In this document: positions 24,950-34,101 of the stretch, one piece after another
Layout: each line of letters starts with the position of its first letter
How positions within the stretch are numbered: position 1 is the first letter of the stretch
Position numbers and translations under genes: made by a program
The notes under the pieces: model-generated
Seen by the model: the letters and a program-made list of their open reading frames with translations, nothing else
Database searches by the model: none
What the model was told of the DNA's origin: nothing
DNA from: Coprobacter secundus
Lineage (GTDB): Bacteria > Bacteroidota > Bacteroidia > Bacteroidales > Coprobacteraceae
DNA: 64,000 bases
Assembly (NCBI GenBank): GCA_000803105.1
Contig: JTDA01000005.1
Span: forward strand, 1 to 64,000
Direction of reading: 5' to 3'

Positions 24950-27900
24950 TTAGAAATTTATATTGGCTCCAATAGAGACACTTCTTTGTATAGGATAGGC
25001 CGCTCCGTTGGCATTACCTAATTCCGGATCCCAATATTTGAATTTACTGAATGTATGTAAATTTAAGCCTGAAACATAAATTCTGAGAGCTGAAATTTTG
25101 GCTTTAGACGTCCATTTTTTAGGAAATGTGTAACCTATTTCTGCCGTTTTTAGGCGGAGGAAATTTGCAGAACGTTGCCACCAAGTAGAACTACGGTAGT
25201 TATTGGGATTGTCTCCATCACTTAGACGGGGGAAAAGTGCATCTTGTCGCGGATTTTCAGGAGTCCATCTGTCTGTAGCCCAATATGTGACATTGCCTTG
25301 TTCCTGCCCTCTTAAGAATGGGTAAAATCCATCTCCACTTAACATAAAATCCATATTAGCAGATCCTTGGAAAAAAATAGAAAAGTCTATGCCTTTCCAT
25401 GCCAAAGATGTACCGAAGCCGTATACCATTTCTGGTGTATCAGGGTTTCCGATAGGAACTTCGTCATAAGTGTTGATAACTCCGTCTCCATTGACATCTT
25501 TGTATTTGATATCTCCTACACGTACGGTTCCGAATGTCTGTTCTGGGGAACTGGCTATTTCTTCTTCTGAAGTGAAGAGACCTTCTGCGATGAGTCCAAA
25601 GGGCTGATTGAGCCGATTTCCTTTTCTGTTTTGATAGGTATAGATGTAGTCAGGCTCATCGTTTTCTGTTAAATTGTTACGAGCGAATGTATAGTTACTT
25701 CGGAACGAGACCAGAAAGTCTCCGAATTTGTGAGTATATTCTAATGTTGCGTCTACTCCCTGATTGTCGAATTCTCCAATGTTACCCCAAGGGGTATTCT
25801 GTACTCCGACAATAGAAGGCATAGATTTTCTTTGTTGGAAAATTCCGGTTCTGTGTCTTTTAAAATAATCGGCTTGCAAATAGAATCCGTTTAAAAAACG
25901 AGTTTCGATACCGATGTTGATTTCTCTTTCTTTTTCCCAAGTCAGGTCGGCTCCCCATTGGTCTTCTCCTATAGAGCCCCAATGTACATTGACATCTTTA
26001 CCTAAAACATATTCGCCATAACCGCTTCCTATAGTGGTCAGATAGGCAAATCGACGCCCGTTCATTTTGTCATTGCCTTTTAGCCCATAAGATGCCCGTA
26101 ATTTAAGATATTCCCAGAAGTTAGGATTTATATTGTTTTTGAAAAAGCTTTCTTCCGAGATAAGCCATCCTGCAGCAACAGATGGAAATAATCCGAATCG
26201 GTGACCTTTGGCAAAGTTTTCTGAGCCGTTATAAGCACCATTTACTTCTAAGAAATATTTCATTTTGTAATTATAAGTCAAACGGCTTACAAGTCCCATA
26301 TAACGATGGGGAAGACCTTCAGTAGCGGAACTTACGTCGTTATTTTGGTAGTCTTGTTGGTTATATAAGAGCATGGCTCCAAATCCATGCTCTCCCCAAG
26401 TTCGATCATAATTGATGTTAGCCTGAAAATAAATGCGTCGGTCGCCACTGGCTGATTTAGTATATCCTAATTCTTTTTGCCCGCTATAATTTTTTTCGAG
26501 AATAAGTTCTTGAGTTTCAGGATCACGACCTCGGAGTACCCATCCATCTCCACCTCTGGTTCGAGCAACATTATTCCAAGAATAAGCATCATAGGAAAAA
26601 GTAAGCCCTGCCTTTAATCCTTTTATAAATTGGCTGAAGTCATATTTTAAATTGATGTCGGTTTGTAAAGTATTAGCCCATTTATTGTTATATCCGGTGT
26701 CGACTAATTTTTGATAAGGGTTAATATTTCCGGCTCCACCACTATTCAGGTAAGCATCTTCTCGCGGATCTTCTGGGTTAGGAGCTACAGGAGCATAAGC
26801 TGTTGGTGTGGCCAACATCATATTGTACCATAATGTTCCAGAATCGGTTCCCGGTGTATTGTTTAGCATTAAGTACCCTCCTAATCCTAAACTTAATTCC
26901 ATATTTTTAAATAGTTCTAAATCAATATTTGAGCGGAAATTGACACGGTTCAGTTTCGTTGATGAGTCGTAACTTTTTTGGGGGTCTCTTTGCCAAATAC
27001 CATTTTCTCCGTAAAAGCTACCGGAAATAAAGTAACGAGCTTTTTCTGTTCCTCCACTGACATTTACATTGAATCGTTGACTGGTAGCTCTATCTTTCAT
27101 CATAAGTTTCATCCAGTTTACATTTGGATATAGATACGGGTCTTCACCGGAAGCGTATTTTGCTATTATTTCAGGAGTATAGGGTGTTACATAATTGGGA
27201 TTGGTTGCTAATCGAGCTTCATTCAGTAATGTGAGGTAAGTAGGACCGTCTACGAATTTAGGGGTTGATAATGGGTCTTGCATTCCATATTCATATTTAA
27301 AATTGATAGAAGGTTGCCCCGATTTACCATGTCGAGTAGTAATTAAGATAACTCCATTAGCCCCTCTAATACCATAAATAGCGGTGGCAGAGGCATCTTT
27401 TAGTACAGAAAATGTTTCAATATCTTCAGGTTCCACATTGCTTAAAGACCGTTCTATACCATCAACCAGAACTAATGGCTCACTTCCTCCTCCAAATGTA
27501 CTGATACCACGTATCCAGAATTGTGCGTCATCTTTTCCTGGTTCACCGCTCCGTTGTACGGAGATGATACCTGCAACTTTTCCGGCGAGAATATTATTGA
27601 TAGAACGGGGTGCAGCGACTTTTAAAGTAGGAATGTCGACAGATGAAATTGCTGCTACTACAGATTCTTTTTTCTGAATACCATATCCGACGACAACAGC
27701 TTCTTCCAATTCGGTTACATTATTTTGTAATACGATATTGAGGAAGTTATTGTCTGGTACTTTGACTTCTTGAGTAGTATATCCTAAATAAGAAAATATC
27801 AATATATCATTTCTTTGCGGGATATTTAATTGAAATTTTCCATCTATATCTGTAACTGTCCCGATAGCTTTTCCTTTGACTTGTACACTGACTCCGATAA

Positions 27901-28096
27901 GAGGTTCTCCACTGTTATCTTTTACAATACCTGAAATTTGTGTGTTATTTTGGGATTCTTTTTGATTATTTTCTGATGCAAAAAGGGGTGTTGTTATGGC
28001 TGTCATTATAATAGATAATATGTAAATGAGAACCTTATTTTTGTATACGATTCGATTTGGTATGATTTGTTTTTCCATGCCATTTTGTGTTTTCAT
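24950..28096 (-). CDS. SusC/RagA-family TonB-linked outer-membrane transporter
   Basis: The 1048-residue protein has a signal peptide, a carboxypeptidase-like regulatory domain (ISGIVKDNSGEPLIGVSVQV, about 53-130) ending in the LEEAVVVGYG TonB box region, then a plug domain (SINNILAGKVAGI; RGISTFGGGSEPLVLVDGIE; LKDASATAIYGIRGANGVIL) and a 22-strand barrel finishing in SVSIGANINF. It imports oligosaccharides with SusD. It is the first gene of the minus-strand arm of locus A and is divergent from the LamG/beta-helix gene across a 515-base region. Confidence 0.95.
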   Translation of the reverse strand: MKTQNGMEKQIIPNRIVYKNKVLIYILSIIMTAITTPLFASENNQKESQNNTQISGIVKDNSGEPLIGVSVQVKGKAIGTVTDIDGKFQLNIPQRNDILIFSYLGYTTQEVKVPDNNFLNIVLQNNVTELEEAVVVGYGIQKKESVVAAISSVDIPTLKVAAPRSINNILAGKVAGIISVQRSGEPGKDDAQFWIRGISTFGGGSEPLVLVDGIERSLSNVEPEDIETFSVLKDASATAIYGIRGANGVILITTRHGKSGQPSINFKYEYGMQDPLSTPKFVDGPTYLTLLNEARLATNPNYVTPYTPEIIAKYASGEDPYLYPNVNWMKLMMKDRATSQRFNVNVSGGTEKARYFISGSFYGENGIWQRDPQKSYDSSTKLNRVNFRSNIDLELFKNMELSLGLGGYLMLNNTPGTDSGTLWYNMMLATPTAYAPVAPNPEDPREDAYLNSGGAGNINPYQKLVDTGYNNKWANTLQTDINLKYDFSQFIKGLKAGLTFSYDAYSWNNVARTRGGDGWVLRGRDPETQELILEKNYSGQKELGYTKSASGDRRIYFQANINYDRTWGEHGFGAMLLYNQQDYQNNDVSSATEGLPHRYMGLVSRLTYNYKMKYFLEVNGAYNGSENFAKGHRFGLFPSVAAGWLISEESFFKNNINPNFWEYLKLRASYGLKGNDKMNGRRFAYLTTIGSGYGEYVLGKDVNVHWGSIGEDQWGADLTWEKEREINIGIETRFLNGFYLQADYFKRHRTGIFQQRKSMPSIVGVQNTPWGNIGEFDNQGVDATLEYTHKFGDFLVSFRSNYTFARNNLTENDEPDYIYTYQNRKGNRLNQPFGLIAEGLFTSEEEIASSPEQTFGTVRVGDIKYKDVNGDGVINTYDEVPIGNPDTPEMVYGFGTSLAWKGIDFSIFFQGSANMDFMLSGDGFYPFLRGQEQGNVTYWATDRWTPENPRQDALFPRLSDGDNPNNYRSSTWWQRSANFLRLKTAEIGYTFPKKWTSKAKISALRIYVSGLNLHTFSKFKYWDPELGNANGAAYPIQRSVSIGANINF

Positions 28097-28611
28097 TATT
28101 ATATTATTATTTATTTAATATTTTAAGGTCTTTGTTAGGGGGGAAGATATGAGCTTATGTGTCTATGTTTTCCATTCTAAATAATATTTTAAAGGTTAAA
28201 CAATATGTTTCTTTTAATACAAAAAAATTGTATCTTATTTATATATATTATAGCGTTGCAAATGTATGTTTTTCAAGATTTTTGTTCCTTATTTTTTGTA
28301 ACAAAAAGTGTACAAAAACAAACATGGTAATTGTTTTGATTATATCAATATATATGTTATATATTGATTATCAGTTATTTGATGATATGTCGGAATTTTG
28401 TTACATTTTGGAAGGTTCATTGTAAAATTTTTCCTTTTTTTGTATTCAAAATATTTAAAGTCTTTGTTACAAAGTAAGTTCGATTTTAGCAGAACAGGTA
28501 GAATTGGGGGAAATTTTCTTCTGTTCAAAATTGTGTATATCGGGCTTTAGTTTTTCTTAATGTGCGTTCTGCACAAAATATTTTAACCAAAATCTTGTTA
28601 GTAAGAGAGAT
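28097..28611. other. Divergent control region of polysaccharide locus A
   Basis: These 515 bases between divergent operons have no credible gene; the short frames are AT-driven. A minus-strand TACATTTG box (28266-28259) could serve the susC-like gene with a leader of about 160 bases. Just before the plus-strand gene, TGTGC-GTTCT-GCACA (about 28560-28574) forms a small inverted repeat. No HTCS operator can be recognised by eye. Confidence 0.5.
28259..28266 (-). promoter_or_regulatory. Candidate -7 box of the susC-like operon (locus A)
   Basis: TACATTTG on the minus strand fits TAnnTTTG. No -33 TTG at a suitable distance was found, as is common for activator-dependent susC promoters. Confidence 0.35.
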
Positions 28612-31320
28612 ATGAATATGAAAAAACTGTTATTGTTATACATCGTTTTTGTAAATGTTATATTTGTATATGGACAGGATACAAAATCTGCTTTGGAAGT
28701 TTGGTATAAGTTTGATTATAAAGAAGGTTCGGAATATATAACTGACTATTCAGGCAATGGTCGTCATTTAGTACCGGGATTGTATTATGGTGGAGCATCA
28801 AATTTTACTGATTTTAAGTGGGAAGAAGCGGATTATGGTAATGGAGGCCATTTTTCTGTGTATTTCCCTGATACGCGTAGTGGTGATGCTATTTTGAAAT
28901 CTATCGATGAGAGTTGGAAAGGTGTATCAGGTACAGCTGCTCGCACATTGTCGGTATGGGTAAAGATTGATAATAATGCGGAGGAGAATTCTGGTAGTTG
29001 GTTGTATTCTTATGGTAATGAAAATAAAACTGGAGGAGGATACCGGATAGAGTTGAAATTGAATAGTATAGAGTTTGCCAATGCGGTGAATACCAATTCA
29101 AATCAGTGGTGCAATCGAAATGTATGTTGGGTTACTACTTATCCAAAGGAGACATGGCACCATCTGGCGATCGTTTATGATGGTTCTGGAAATAGGAAGA
29201 CAGGTATGAAATTGTATTTTGATGGGAAAAGTATTGCTTTTGATCCAGTTAGCCAAAATGCAGATTTCGATATCAATACGATAGCGTTATATACACCGGA
29301 AATTGGTCGTTATATGAAAAAGATGGCAATTTCGGATTTTAGGTTTTATTCCAGAGCTTTGACTTCGGATGATGTTGCTGTTTTGTATGCTGATGAGGAG
29401 GAAAGAAATAATCCGGACCCTGCGACACATACGATTGTAGAGCTTCAGAGAATGATTGATCAGGCTATTTCCGATAAAGCTCGTACATTGACAATACCGG
29501 CAGGTACTTATCGAGGTAAGGCTCCGTTGCTTACTATCAAGGATGCTGTTGATCTTGAAATTATAGCAGATGGAGTGCTGATGGTGTGTGAGACTCAGGT
29601 GAGGGCTTTGGCTATAGAAAATTGTAAAAATTTGAAGCTTAAAGGACTTACCATAGATTATGATCCGTTGACGTTTACTCAAGGAGATATAATCAACGTC
29701 GGATCGAATTATGTAGATGTGAAAATACATAAGGGATATCCGGTACGTCCGTATAGTCGTATAGATATAATAGATTCGAAAACTCATTATAGAAAGCGAG
29801 GAAGTAAGTTTATTTGGGGGGCAACTGCGGAGAAACTGGATGGTACGGATGATGTAATTCGTGTGTATCAGGATGGTGATATGGTAAATGTTGCTAAAGT
29901 AGGGGATATGGCGACGATGAGTACAGGACCGGAAGGAACTTATGGAGCGCCTCACGTTGTAACTTTGACAGGAAAAGGAGGCTTGATATTAGAAGACGTT
30001 ACTGTATTTTGTGGTCCGGGTTTTGGAATTTTTGAAGAAGGTGGTGAAGGTGGAACAATATTGAAAAATTGTAAAGTAATACCTGGACCGACTCCGGAGG
30101 GTGCTACTCAGCCTCGCATGCTTAGTGTCTCTTGGGATGCAATCCAGCATGCAGGTACACATGTGGGTCCTATTGTTGAGAATTGTATTGTGCGGGATGC
30201 TGGAGATGATTCTTGGAGTGTGCAGGTAGGGACAGCACCCGCTCTTATTATAAAGGCTTTTCCTGCATCAAATAGGATAACATTTAAAGATAGTGAAGGT
30301 AACGATATTACAAAATTGACTTTAGCCGCTGGAGATACTTTGAGAGAATCTGTAGACCCGACATCGGAGTATCGAGTGATTGATAAAGTATCTGGGAATA
30401 TAGTATTGTTAAAAAGTGGTGAAACTTTTCCTGATACATGGAGAGAAGGAATGATGTTATATACCCCGAATCGACGTTGTGAAAACTTTGTGCTGAGGAA
30501 TTGCCATTTCAGAAGTTCAGGTAGGGTTTTAGTGAAAGCCGGTAAAGGTGTTATCGAAAATAATCGTTTTGAAGATACTCATAGTGGTGTAACTGTGAAT
30601 TCGGAATCGGTATTGACAGCTATCGGTGATCTTGTTATCCGAAATAATGATATTAGTGGTACAGGGCATTTTATGCCAGCCAGTTATAGCAATCAGGCTG
30701 GTAGTATATCTGTTGTTGATGGTTCTGGTACATCTATTGCCGAAGAAGGTTCATTTAGGAATATTGTAATTGAGAATAATACTTTTTCGGATGTCTCAGG
30801 AGTTAATATTGCCGTAACTTCTGCCAATAATGTTATAATCAAAGATAATAAATTTTATAAAACAGGAATGACTACTCCGAATAATACAGGGGCAGATTAT
30901 GGTATTGACCAAAATGCCGTAATATATGTGAACAATGTATCGGATATAATTTTTGATAATAATCCGGTGTATAGTCGAGGCTTGGGTGCATTGGTAAAAG
31001 AAGATGGACAGGTGCGAAGAAGGAATGATAAAAATGGTGGTGTATATGACGATGTAAGTGCAGTGGAGAAGTCTGTTTTGGGGAAGTCGGATAATCAAGC
31101 TTATTATTCTGGAGAGAACTTGGTGTTACAGGTCTTTACTCCGTTACAAGGAGAGGTACCTGTTTATATATATGGAATATCAGGTGTTCTTGAGTCTGTA
31201 TGTGTAGGAAAATTTGTTTCTGGGAAGGCTTCTGTTTCTGTAAGGTTTGGGGCGAAAGGGCTAAAAGTTATTCAGATTCCGACTTCAGATGGTATTATTT
31301 CTATAAAATTGGTTATTTGA
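28612..31320 (+). CDS. Secreted LamG plus right-handed beta-helix protein (GH110-like architecture)
   Basis: The 902-residue product has a signal peptide (MKKLLLLYIVFVNVIFVYGQ), a LamG/concanavalin-like domain (about 25-260: LEVWYKFDYKEGSEYITDYS, TLSVWVKI, WHHLAIVYDG, ISDFRFYSRAL) and a long parallel beta-helix (about 270-840). The helix has repeated IENN/IKDN turns and a DAGDDSWSVQVG loop where GH110 alpha-galactosidases and related beta-helix enzymes carry acidic residues. LKGLTIDYDPLTFTQGDIIN is also a GH110-like block. The C-terminus (VPVYIYGISGV to SIKLVI) looks like a T9SS sorting domain. Catalysis is not proven; it could be a lyase, hydrolase or binding protein. It starts the plus-strand arm of locus A. 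Confidence 0.75.
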   Translation: MNMKKLLLLYIVFVNVIFVYGQDTKSALEVWYKFDYKEGSEYITDYSGNGRHLVPGLYYGGASNFTDFKWEEADYGNGGHFSVYFPDTRSGDAILKSIDESWKGVSGTAARTLSVWVKIDNNAEENSGSWLYSYGNENKTGGGYRIELKLNSIEFANAVNTNSNQWCNRNVCWVTTYPKETWHHLAIVYDGSGNRKTGMKLYFDGKSIAFDPVSQNADFDINTIALYTPEIGRYMKKMAISDFRFYSRALTSDDVAVLYADEEERNNPDPATHTIVELQRMIDQAISDKARTLTIPAGTYRGKAPLLTIKDAVDLEIIADGVLMVCETQVRALAIENCKNLKLKGLTIDYDPLTFTQGDIINVGSNYVDVKIHKGYPVRPYSRIDIIDSKTHYRKRGSKFIWGATAEKLDGTDDVIRVYQDGDMVNVAKVGDMATMSTGPEGTYGAPHVVTLTGKGGLILEDVTVFCGPGFGIFEEGGEGGTILKNCKVIPGPTPEGATQPRMLSVSWDAIQHAGTHVGPIVENCIVRDAGDDSWSVQVGTAPALIIKAFPASNRITFKDSEGNDITKLTLAAGDTLRESVDPTSEYRVIDKVSGNIVLLKSGETFPDTWREGMMLYTPNRRCENFVLRNCHFRSSGRVLVKAGKGVIENNRFEDTHSGVTVNSESVLTAIGDLVIRNNDISGTGHFMPASYSNQAGSISVVDGSGTSIAEEGSFRNIVIENNTFSDVSGVNIAVTSANNVIIKDNKFYKTGMTTPNNTGADYGIDQNAVIYVNNVSDIIFDNNPVYSRGLGALVKEDGQVRRRNDKNGGVYDDVSAVEKSVLGKSDNQAYYSGENLVLQVFTPLQGEVPVYIYGISGVLESVCVGKFVSGKASVSVRFGAKGLKVIQIPTSDGIISIKLVI

Positions 31321-31399
31321 AAGTAATAGGACAATTTATTTTTATTCTATTTTTGATTGGAAAAGTTTTTTGTAATAATATTTTTTAATATAATGTCCA

Positions 31400-34036
31400 A
31401 TGATAAACAGTGTATTGACAAGAATTATAGTGGTGTTTTCCTTTTTATGTTGTGTTATTTTTGGATTGCAGGCTGGTTATCAACCTGAATTTTCTACAGC
31501 TGGATTTTTTTCACTACCTAATACCGGACGTCAGGCATATTCTATGAATGTTGCTTGGAGATTCTTTAAGGGAGATATAGTGGGCGATGCCTTTGAAAAA
31601 TCTTTTGATGATAGTAGCTGGTCTGTAGTATCATTGCCTCATGGTATTGAATATCTTCCTATAGAGAGTAGTGGATGTGTCAATTATCAGGGAGTTGTAT
31701 GGTATCGAAAACATTTTATGCCGGAAGACGCATTGAAAGGTAAGAAATTGTTTTTGCATTTTGAAGCGATTATGGGAAAATGTAAAATATGGGTAAACGG
31801 AAGATTGGTAAAGGAACATTTTGGAGGATATTTGCCAGTTATTGCTGATATTTCTGATGATTTAAAATGGGGAGAAGATAACGTTATCGCTGTTTGGGCC
31901 GACAATAGCGATGATATTACTTTTCCGCCGGGGAAGTCGGAAGACACTCTTGATTTTACTTATATGGGAGGGATATATCGAGATTGCTGGTTGGTGGCTC
32001 ATAATGATGTTTTTATTACTGATCCGAATTATGAAAGTATTGTAGCAGGAGGAGGACTGTTTGTTTATTGTGATCAAGTGAGTCCTGAAAAAGCTATTAT
32101 TAATTTAAAGGCGCATATTCGCAATGCCCGTACGAAAGGTTTTAGAGGAACGGTTGAGTACGAATTGGTCCAACCGAATGGAAAGAAACTTACTCTGAAA
32201 TCTCAGAAGATAAATATACCTAAATTAGAAGCCAAAACAGCGACAGAGCAGGTAGAAGTTATTGCTCCGTTATTATGGACACCAGAGACGCCGGTTTTGT
32301 ATCATTTAAATGTATATATAAGAGATGGTCGAGGTACAATTGTTGATGGTTATCGTCGCCGTATAGGTATAAGGAGTATTGAGTTTAAAGGGAAAGATGG
32401 ATTTTGGCTGAATGGAAAACCCTATAACAAACCGTTGATTGGAGGAAATCGCCACCAGGATTTTGCAATTGTAGGTAATGCTTTGTCTAATAATATTAAT
32501 TGGCGGGATGCGAAAAAATTGAAAGATGCTGGTTTCAATGTCTTGAGATTAAGCCATTATCCCCAAGATCCTTCGTTTATGGATGCTTGTGACGAAATGG
32601 GCATATTTTTATTTGAACCTACTCCTGGTTGGCAATTTTGGAATAATGACCCTATATTTGGGAGGAGAGTAGAAGATGATATTCGACAGATGGTTCGTAG
32701 AGATAGAAATCATCCTTCATTGCTTTGTTGGGAACCCATACTGAATGAGACTGGCTTATGGGGGGAATCCCGTACGTATGATCATAAGGTACAAGGTCGT
32801 GCTGCCGAAATAGTGAAAGAAGAATATCCGTATGAGCATTGTTATCCGGCAGGTGGTCCGGAGGAGTCATTCCCTGTGTTGTATGGAGGAGTGCCTCGTC
32901 CGGATAGAGTTTATTTTACTCGCGAATATGGAGATGGTGGTAACGTGAATGATTGGCATGGGCAGAATGCTCCTAATCGTGCAAGCAGGGCATGGGGAGA
33001 AGTTCCTATGTTGATACAGGCAAAATCCTATGCTGAGGCTACAGATGGAGTATACAGGGGATTCCAAAGTTCTCCACAGCATTTGGGAGGGGCAGTATGG
33101 CATTCATTTGATACGCAAAGGGGATATCATCCCGATCCTTTTTATGGAGGAATTATGGATTTATTTCGACAACCGAAATATTCTTATTATATGTTTATGG
33201 CTCAACGTGATCCGAATAAATCAAAAGTAAATGTCGGGAGTGGGCCTATGGTATATATAGCCCATGAAATGACACCATTTTCTCCAAGTGATGTTACTGT
33301 ATTCTCAAATTGTGATGAGGTGCGATTGACTGTATTTGAGGGAGGTGAACAATTTACTTATGTGAAAAATAAGAACCAAGAAAAGGGATTGCCTTCTCCT
33401 GTCATTACATTTAAAAATGCATATAGTTATGATACATATAAAGAGATATCACGAGCTAATCATTTAGATAAAGTATATATGCTTGCTGAGGGATTAATAG
33501 ATGGAGAAATAGTAGCTACACATCGGGTATTTCCATCTAATCGGGCAGAGAGAGTAATTTTAACATTGGATGATGAGAATGTCGATTTAGTTGCTAACGG
33601 TTCTGATTTCGTGACGGTTGTAGCTAGTATTGCAGATAGTAAAGGAAATGTGAAGCGATTGAATAATTATCATATTCTATTTGAGGTGGAAGGAGAGGGC
33701 CGAATACTAGGAGATGCCTCTACTTTTTCCAATCCATCTCCTGTTATTTGGGGTGATGCTCCGATATTGATACAATCGACTACTTGCCCGGGTGAGATTA
33801 AGATAAAGGCAAGAGTAGCCTATGAGGGTTCTCGTGCTCCTGTTCCGGCGGAACTTGTTATTCGCAGTGTCGCAGATAAGATTCCATTGATATATGATAA
33901 AAAAGATGCAGCGCAGATAGAGACTGGTACTCCCAATCGTGTTACGGACATTTTTAATAGAGAAACGAAACAACGTAAAAGTGATGCTGATTTGATAAAG
34001 GTACATCAACAGCAGGAACATTTCCTGCAGAAATAA
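31400..34036 (+). CDS. Glycoside hydrolase family 2 enzyme (beta-galactosidase-like)
   Basis: The 878-residue enzyme has a signal peptide, a GH2 sugar-binding domain (about 35-185, WRFFKGD, FLHFEAIMGKCKIWVNGRLV), an immunoglobulin-like domain, and the TIM barrel starting at FWLNGKPYNKPLIGGNRHQD. The acid/base Glu is in WEPILNETGLW (about residue 450) and the nucleophile Glu in YFTREYGDGG (about 510). A DUF4982-like or Ig-like C-terminal region follows (VDLVANGSDFVTVVASIADS). Exo-acting beta-galactosidase is the most likely activity, but GH2 also includes mannosidases and glucuronidases. It is 79 bases after the LamG/beta-helix gene, probably in the same transcript. Confidence 0.88.
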   Translation: MINSVLTRIIVVFSFLCCVIFGLQAGYQPEFSTAGFFSLPNTGRQAYSMNVAWRFFKGDIVGDAFEKSFDDSSWSVVSLPHGIEYLPIESSGCVNYQGVVWYRKHFMPEDALKGKKLFLHFEAIMGKCKIWVNGRLVKEHFGGYLPVIADISDDLKWGEDNVIAVWADNSDDITFPPGKSEDTLDFTYMGGIYRDCWLVAHNDVFITDPNYESIVAGGGLFVYCDQVSPEKAIINLKAHIRNARTKGFRGTVEYELVQPNGKKLTLKSQKINIPKLEAKTATEQVEVIAPLLWTPETPVLYHLNVYIRDGRGTIVDGYRRRIGIRSIEFKGKDGFWLNGKPYNKPLIGGNRHQDFAIVGNALSNNINWRDAKKLKDAGFNVLRLSHYPQDPSFMDACDEMGIFLFEPTPGWQFWNNDPIFGRRVEDDIRQMVRRDRNHPSLLCWEPILNETGLWGESRTYDHKVQGRAAEIVKEEYPYEHCYPAGGPEESFPVLYGGVPRPDRVYFTREYGDGGNVNDWHGQNAPNRASRAWGEVPMLIQAKSYAEATDGVYRGFQSSPQHLGGAVWHSFDTQRGYHPDPFYGGIMDLFRQPKYSYYMFMAQRDPNKSKVNVGSGPMVYIAHEMTPFSPSDVTVFSNCDEVRLTVFEGGEQFTYVKNKNQEKGLPSPVITFKNAYSYDTYKEISRANHLDKVYMLAEGLIDGEIVATHRVFPSNRAERVILTLDDENVDLVANGSDFVTVVASIADSKGNVKRLNNYHILFEVEGEGRILGDASTFSNPSPVIWGDAPILIQSTTCPGEIKIKARVAYEGSRAPVPAELVIRSVADKIPLIYDKKDAAQIETGTPNRVTDIFNRETKQRKSDADLIKVHQQQEHFLQK

Positions 34037-34043
34037 TTTTTAT

Positions 34044-34093
34044 AGTATTTGATATCCTTGTATCTTTGAGAAAAGTGCAAGGATATCAATACT
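34044..34093. terminator. Bidirectional terminator between the GH2 and HTCS genes
   Basis: A perfect GATATCCTTG / CAAGGATATC stem, extended by AGTATT on both sides with one bulged T, closes a 17-base loop. It sits between convergent genes, 8 bases after the GH2 stop. Confidence 0.75.
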
Positions 34094-34101
34094 AAAGGAA
34101 T

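Noticed and set aside
28159..28528. Short open frames in the divergent region of locus A
   Set aside because: Low-complexity AT-driven translations, overlapping each other on opposite strands, within an expected promoter region.
28560..28574. Small inverted repeat TGTGC...GCACA as a FucR-like or HTCS operator
   Set aside because: It shares only TGTGC with the fuc repeats and has a different arrangement; five-base arms occur by chance in a window this long.
29287..33103. Antisense open frames of 70-220 codons inside the LamG and GH2 genes
   Set aside because: They mirror the codon pattern of the well-supported genes on the other strand and show no family features.
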